From Clostridium frigidicarnis (GTDB lineage: Bacteria > Bacillota > Clostridia > Clostridiales > Clostridiaceae): DNA of 64,000 nucleotides. Numbering within the stretch: the first letter of the stretch is position 1; the number at the start of each line of letters is the position of its first letter. Both the position numbers and the translations under genes were made by a program. The notes under the pieces were generated by a model. It was given only the letters and a program-made list of their open reading frames with translations, made no database searches and had not been told where the DNA came from. Below, piece after piece: positions 60,351 to 64,000 of the stretch. Location: positions 1 through 64,000 of the forward strand of contig NZ_FOKI01000019.1 of the NCBI RefSeq assembly GCF_900111985.1. Reading direction: 5' to 3'.

Positions 60351-62315
60351 ATGAACGAAAACATATTTCATGGAAGAAGTTTAGAAGAGTGTATAAGTAA
60401 TGCTTGTAACAGTTTAAATATATCTTCTGACAATATAAATTATGAAATTATTGAAAAAAGAGGAATTTTGAAGAAAAGTATAACAATTAAAGTTTTAAAT
60501 GAGGTTAAAGAGGAATTGAATAGGGAGATTAAATTAGAAAGTTGTAAAGAAGATACAAAAGTAAAGGAAGACTCTAAAGAAAATTCTTTAGATGGTTTTT
60601 TAGAAATAAAAGATGGTAAGTTAAGGATAGAGGATCCTAAAGATGGAGGAAATCCAGCAAGTTTATTAATACCTCCTAATTTAGATATTACTGTAAATGG
60701 AGAATCAAGTAAAGGGATCATAAAAGTTACCAGTGAAAGCCAGGTAAAAGTCAATTTCCCAAAAGAAACAGCAAAAAGAAACTTAAATATAACAGTATCA
60801 GAAAATGATATGAAAGCTTATATATCTATAAGTTATTCACCAGAACATGTTTATGGTCTTAAGGATTGTGAAAAAAATAATAAAATAATGATAGGTACAG
60901 AAGTAAAAAAACTTGAATATCCACCTAAATTTAATAAAGAAGAAATAATTAAAGAATTAGACAAGGCATCTATAAAATATGGAGTTATAGAGGGTGCTTT
61001 CAATGATGACGATTTATCTAAAGATAAGGAGTATATCCTTATAGCTCAAGGGGTAAAACCTATAGATGATGAGGAAGATTCAATACAAATTAAGTTCAAT
61101 ATAGATAAGAAAAAGTTTAAAGAGGATGAAAGAGGAAATGTAGACTATAAAAATATAGGTGCTGTAGATATGGTTGAAAAGGGAGCCCTTATTGGGGAAC
61201 TTATTCAAGGAAAAGTGGGTAAAGACGGAAAAACTGTTAAAGGAAAGGTTCTTCCATGTAAAAAGCGTAAAAAGGTAATTTTTAAGGCTGGAAATGGGTG
61301 TGAACAAGTAGGAAATTTAATATACAGTACAACTAATGGTAAACCTGCTTTTAAGGGTGGAATATTTCAGGTAAACCCAGTCTATGAAGTTAATGAAAGT
61401 GTAGATATAGCAATGGGAAATATTGAGTATTCAGGGGATGTATATATAAATGGAGAAGTTAAAGATGGAATGGAAATAAAAGTAGGTGGTAATTTGAAAA
61501 TATCACAAAATACCACATATGCACATGTTTTAGCTGAAGGAAATATTGAAATTGAAGGAAATGTTATATCATCTCAGGTATATGCAGGTGGAGAAAATAA
61601 CTCCATATTAAGCTATGTAAAACTTATACAAGCTTTAAAAGAACAACTTCAAGGATTACTAGATTCTATGGTTGAAGTTAAGAAGTTTGGAATAGTAAAG
61701 GAAAACAATAAAGATGGAGAAGTAATAAAGGCATTAATTGAAAGTAAATTTAAAAAACTTCCAAGATTGTGTGTGGAGTTAATTAAGAATGAATATATAA
61801 GTGATGAACTTAAAACATTAATGATAACAAAGCTTATGTATTTGGCACCATTAAATATAAAGCATTTTAATGAACTAGACGATATAATAAAATGCATAAC
61901 TTTAGACATTGAAGAGTATAGTGGCAAGATAGCAATACCTTCATATGTAACTATTGATTACTGTCAAGATAGTACAGTAAGAAGTACTGGAGACGTGTAT
62001 ATAGTTGGTAAAGGGCAGTATGTAAGCGACATATCATGTAATGGGATAGTTGAATTTAAAAGAGAAGATGCTATTTCAAGAGGCGGGGATATTACTGCAA
62101 AATACGAAATAAGAGCTCAAGAGGTTGGTAGTGTAGCTGGAGTAAGTACAAGACTTAAGGTTGAAAAAGATGGTCATATATATGCTAAGAAAGCTTATGG
62201 AAATACTACATTTGTTATAGGCAATAAGGAACATACTTTAGATTGTGAAAGTAATAATGTTCATGTATATATGGATTCATTTGGAGAGGTAGTAGTAGAT
62301 AGACTTAAAGCATAG
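60351..62315 (+). CDS. FapA (DUF342) family protein with N-terminal Jag_N-like domain
   Basis: A 654-residue cytoplasmic protein. Residues 1-48 resemble the Jag N-terminal domain (HGRSLEECISNACNSLNIS), then a flexible charged linker (about 50-90). From about 195 comes the DUF342 region with KVGKDGKTVKG, GDVYINGEVKDGMEIKVGGN and right-handed beta-helix repeats, interrupted by a helical stretch near 430-520. Such proteins are common near flagellar or chemotaxis genes in Firmicutes; they are thought to form a scaffold and regulate sporulation or motility in some species, but their role is not settled. GTG 60342 is in frame, but AAGGGGTG before ATG 60351 decides the start. cheW, cheD and cheB follow in close succession. 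Confidence 0.85.
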   Translation: MNENIFHGRSLEECISNACNSLNISSDNINYEIIEKRGILKKSITIKVLNEVKEELNREIKLESCKEDTKVKEDSKENSLDGFLEIKDGKLRIEDPKDGGNPASLLIPPNLDITVNGESSKGIIKVTSESQVKVNFPKETAKRNLNITVSENDMKAYISISYSPEHVYGLKDCEKNNKIMIGTEVKKLEYPPKFNKEEIIKELDKASIKYGVIEGAFNDDDLSKDKEYILIAQGVKPIDDEEDSIQIKFNIDKKKFKEDERGNVDYKNIGAVDMVEKGALIGELIQGKVGKDGKTVKGKVLPCKKRKKVIFKAGNGCEQVGNLIYSTTNGKPAFKGGIFQVNPVYEVNESVDIAMGNIEYSGDVYINGEVKDGMEIKVGGNLKISQNTTYAHVLAEGNIEIEGNVISSQVYAGGENNSILSYVKLIQALKEQLQGLLDSMVEVKKFGIVKENNKDGEVIKALIESKFKKLPRLCVELIKNEYISDELKTLMITKLMYLAPLNIKHFNELDDIIKCITLDIEEYSGKIAIPSYVTIDYCQDSTVRSTGDVYIVGKGQYVSDISCNGIVEFKREDAISRGGDITAKYEIRAQEVGSVAGVSTRLKVEKDGHIYAKKAYGNTTFVIGNKEHTLDCESNNVHVYMDSFGEVVVDRLKA

Positions 62316-62327
62316 GAGGGGGTAATT

Positions 62328-62774
62328 ATGGATTTTCAAGAAACAAAGATACTTATTTTTAATTTAAATGGAGAAAATTTCGCTGCTGATATAATGGAAA
62401 TAGAGAGAATTTTAGATTATACACAGCCAACTAGAATGCCTAATTTAAATGATTTTATTGAAGGCGTTAGAAATTATGAAGGTGGTATACTTCCTATAGT
62501 AAATTTGAATAAAAAATTTAGTATGAAAGTTACTGATATAAATCCAGATAGTAAAGTAATAGTTGTTAAGGATGATGATGCTAAGGTTGGTATGGTAGTA
62601 GATTTTGTATCAGAAGTGAGAGATGTAAGTGCTGAAAATATAGAAAAAGCACCTGCAATAGTTGCTAAAATTTCAGATAGATATATTAAAGGACTTATAA
62701 AAATTGATGGCAAAATTGTAATATATTTAAATCTATCTAAAATACTGTCTTCAGAAGAAAAAGCATCATTATAG
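62328..62774 (+). CDS. cheW: Chemotaxis coupling protein CheW
   Basis: A 148-residue SH3-like scaffold linking chemoreceptors to the kinase CheA. KILIFNLNGENFAADIMEIERILDY is the N-terminal half, followed by MPNLNDFIEGVRNYEGGILPIVNLNKKF (about 43-70), which matches the CheW consensus RGxxxP-x-DL region, and VGMVVDFVSEVRDV (about 88). It is short and complete. AGGAGGGGG lies just before the ATG, 12 bp after the FapA-like gene and 13 bp before cheD. Confidence 0.93.
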   Translation: MDFQETKILIFNLNGENFAADIMEIERILDYTQPTRMPNLNDFIEGVRNYEGGILPIVNLNKKFSMKVTDINPDSKVIVVKDDDAKVGMVVDFVSEVRDVSAENIEKAPAIVAKISDRYIKGLIKIDGKIVIYLNLSKILSSEEKASL

Positions 62775-62787
62775 CAGGGGGAATAGT

Positions 62788-63276
62788 ATGGAGTCTAAAG
62801 AAGTAAGAGTTGGGATTGCTGATTTGAATGTGGTAATATCTCCGGATAGGTTAATAACTGTTGGATTAGGATCATGTATTGGAATAGCGATACATGATAA
62901 ATATTCAAACATTGCAGGACTTGCTCACATAATGCTCCCAGATAGTACACAATTTTCAAATGTGACAAATCCTCTAAAATTTGCAGATTTGGCAATCCCC
63001 CTTTTAATAGAAAAAATGATAAAACAGGGTGCTAATAAGAGACATATGAAAGCTAAAATAGCTGGAGGAGCATCAATGTTTAATTTTCCGGATAAAAAAA
63101 TGATGACAGATATAGGGGCAAGAAATGGAGAAGCCGTAAAGGTTGCACTAGGGAAGGTAAATATACCTTTAATAGCTGAGGATATTGGAGGAAACAAAGG
63201 AAGAACTATGATTCTGAATGCTAATAGCGGAATGGTTCAAATAAGAACAGTAGGTGTTGGAATAAAAGAATTTTAA
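62788..63276 (+). CDS. cheD: Chemoreceptor glutamine deamidase CheD
   Basis: A 162-residue amidohydrolase that deamidates specific glutamines of chemoreceptors and, in bacteria with CheC, sets adaptation. The catalytic triad candidates are Cys30, His47 and Thr24 in TVGLGSCIGIAIHD and GLAHIMLPDS, the family arrangement. KIAGGASMF and the C-terminal NIGGNKGRTMIL region are also conserved. CAGGGGG precedes the ATG. It sits between cheW and cheB in one operon. Confidence 0.95.
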   Translation: MESKEVRVGIADLNVVISPDRLITVGLGSCIGIAIHDKYSNIAGLAHIMLPDSTQFSNVTNPLKFADLAIPLLIEKMIKQGANKRHMKAKIAGGASMFNFPDKKMMTDIGARNGEAVKVALGKVNIPLIAEDIGGNKGRTMILNANSGMVQIRTVGVGIKEF

Positions 63277-63289
63277 TGGAGTTGGTAAC

Positions 63290-64000
63290 TTGGAGAAAAT
63301 TAGAGTCTTAGTAGTTGATGATTCTGCATTAATGAGAAGAATAATATCAGATATGATAAATCAAGAAGAAGATATGGAAGTTGTATCTGTTGCAAGAAAT
63401 GGTGAAGAGCTTCTACAAAAAATAGAAGTTTTAAAACCAGATGTTGTGACATTAGATGTGGAAATGCCTAAAATGAATGGTGTACAGGCTCTAAAAGAAT
63501 TAAAAAAGAGAGGCTTAGAAACACCTGTAATAATGCTAAGTAGCATAACTACAGAGGGAGCATGTATTACAATAGAATGTTTGGAGTTAGGAGCCTTTGA
63601 TTTTATATCTAAACCATCAGGTTCAATATCATTAGATATAAATAAAGTAAAAAATGAGTTGATTCAAAAGATAAAATCTTCATATAAGAACAAAAATAAG
63701 GTAGTAGTTAAGCCAAAAACTATAGTGAGAAAAAGTTTAGAAGGTTCATTAGAAGCTATAGTTATAGGAGCTTCAACAGGAGGCCCTAAAGCTTTAACCA
63801 CAGTTATAACAAATTTACCAGAACATTTAGGACTACCTATATTAGTTGTTCAACATATGCCAATAGGATTTACTAGGGCATTTTCAGAAAGATTAAATAA
63901 CAATAGTAAGATACGAGTAGTTGAAGCTGAAAATGGAATAAAAATAGAAAAAGATACTGTGTATATTGCTCAAGGTGGAAGCCATATGGAGGTTTCTTTA
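63290..64000 (+). CDS. cheB: Protein-glutamate methylesterase CheB (partial, runs off the window)
   Basis: The first 237 residues of a two-domain enzyme that removes methyl groups from chemoreceptors when phosphorylated. The receiver domain starts MEKIRVLVVDDSALMRR with Asp10/Asp11 and the phospho-acceptor Asp56 in LDVEMP; the linker is basic. The esterase domain shows the catalytic Ser162 in IGASTGGPKAL and His189 in VVQHMPIGFT; the catalytic Asp should follow after the window ends. The start is TTG 63290, 8 nt after GGAG. It begins 13 bp after cheD. The rest of the chemotaxis operon lies to the right. Confidence 0.94.
   Translation, partial: MEKIRVLVVDDSALMRRIISDMINQEEDMEVVSVARNGEELLQKIEVLKPDVVTLDVEMPKMNGVQALKELKKRGLETPVIMLSSITTEGACITIECLELGAFDFISKPSGSISLDINKVKNELIQKIKSSYKNKNKVVVKPKTIVRKSLEGSLEAIVIGASTGGPKALTTVITNLPEHLGLPILVVQHMPIGFTRAFSERLNNNSKIRVVEAENGIKIEKDTVYIAQGGSHMEVSL

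Overview
The window looks like the chromosome of a Clostridium sensu stricto species or a close relative. It is very AT-rich, with AGA and ATA codons favoured and strong GGAGG-type ribosome binding sites. It carries anaerobe genes such as pyruvate:ferredoxin oxidoreductase, the ferrous iron transporter FeoAB and the tRNA 2-selenouridine synthase MnmH, plus a T-box leader. I see no rRNA, tRNA, CRISPR array, prophage or complete insertion sequence. Nearly all genes are ordinary core genes.

Layout. 0-4.4 kb: a DnaQ-like exonuclease, arginase, BirA, and an orphan gene divergent from a DUF1858 redox protein. 4.9-10.9 kb: PIN-PhoH ATPase; a surface trio (phosphodiester glycosidase-like protein, anchored unknown protein, site-2 protease); exopolyphosphatase. 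11.3-19.8 kb: DegV; an arginine T-box leader and argS; two distant RNase H-like paralogues either side of a Fur-boxed feoA-feoB-Cys-rich peptide operon; a ComEC-like lipoprotein. 20-25.7 kb: PlsC, a CmpB-like membrane protein, a DUF378 protein, a complete four-gene pantothenate operon (candidate panG, panB, panC, panD) and an Lrp regulator. 26-33.3 kb: small membrane proteins, a PHP hydrolase, a decayed sensor pseudogene, an AraC regulator with a GH39-like half, and a MATE pump. 33.5-38 kb: an 834-residue unknown protein joining an RNA polymerase alpha-CTD-like helix-hairpin-helix to a sigma region 4-like HTH, then a processive glycosyltransferase. 38.3-48.6 kb: mnmH, parE, parC, glpP and a DJ-1 gene, then an M16 peptidase and recJ. 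48.9-57.9 kb: a PAS histidine kinase, murG, a beta-CASP nuclease and a highly expressed-looking PFOR. 58-64 kb: a Cys-rich DUF1292 protein, a HAD phosphatase, a class IV aminotransferase, then fapA-cheW-cheD-cheB, with cheB cut by the window end.

The least expected structure is between genes. One family of short elements (R1) has long terminal inverted repeats starting TTAGGCACAT. There are four copies, and in two of them the element end forms the stop codon of the neighbouring gene in the same register. A second family (R2, about 110-230 nt) has complementary arms built from ACAAGT/ACTTGT heptads, internal AAATC-TGT-GATTT and AAATCTTC-GAAGATTT dyads, and an AAAAGG-GCCTTTT end. Two long leaders (MATE and mnmH) share a 27-nt block. 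The DUF1292 gene has its Shine-Dalgarno separated from its start codon by a hairpin.

Product calls rest on motifs read by eye. No database search, folding program or GC computation was run.
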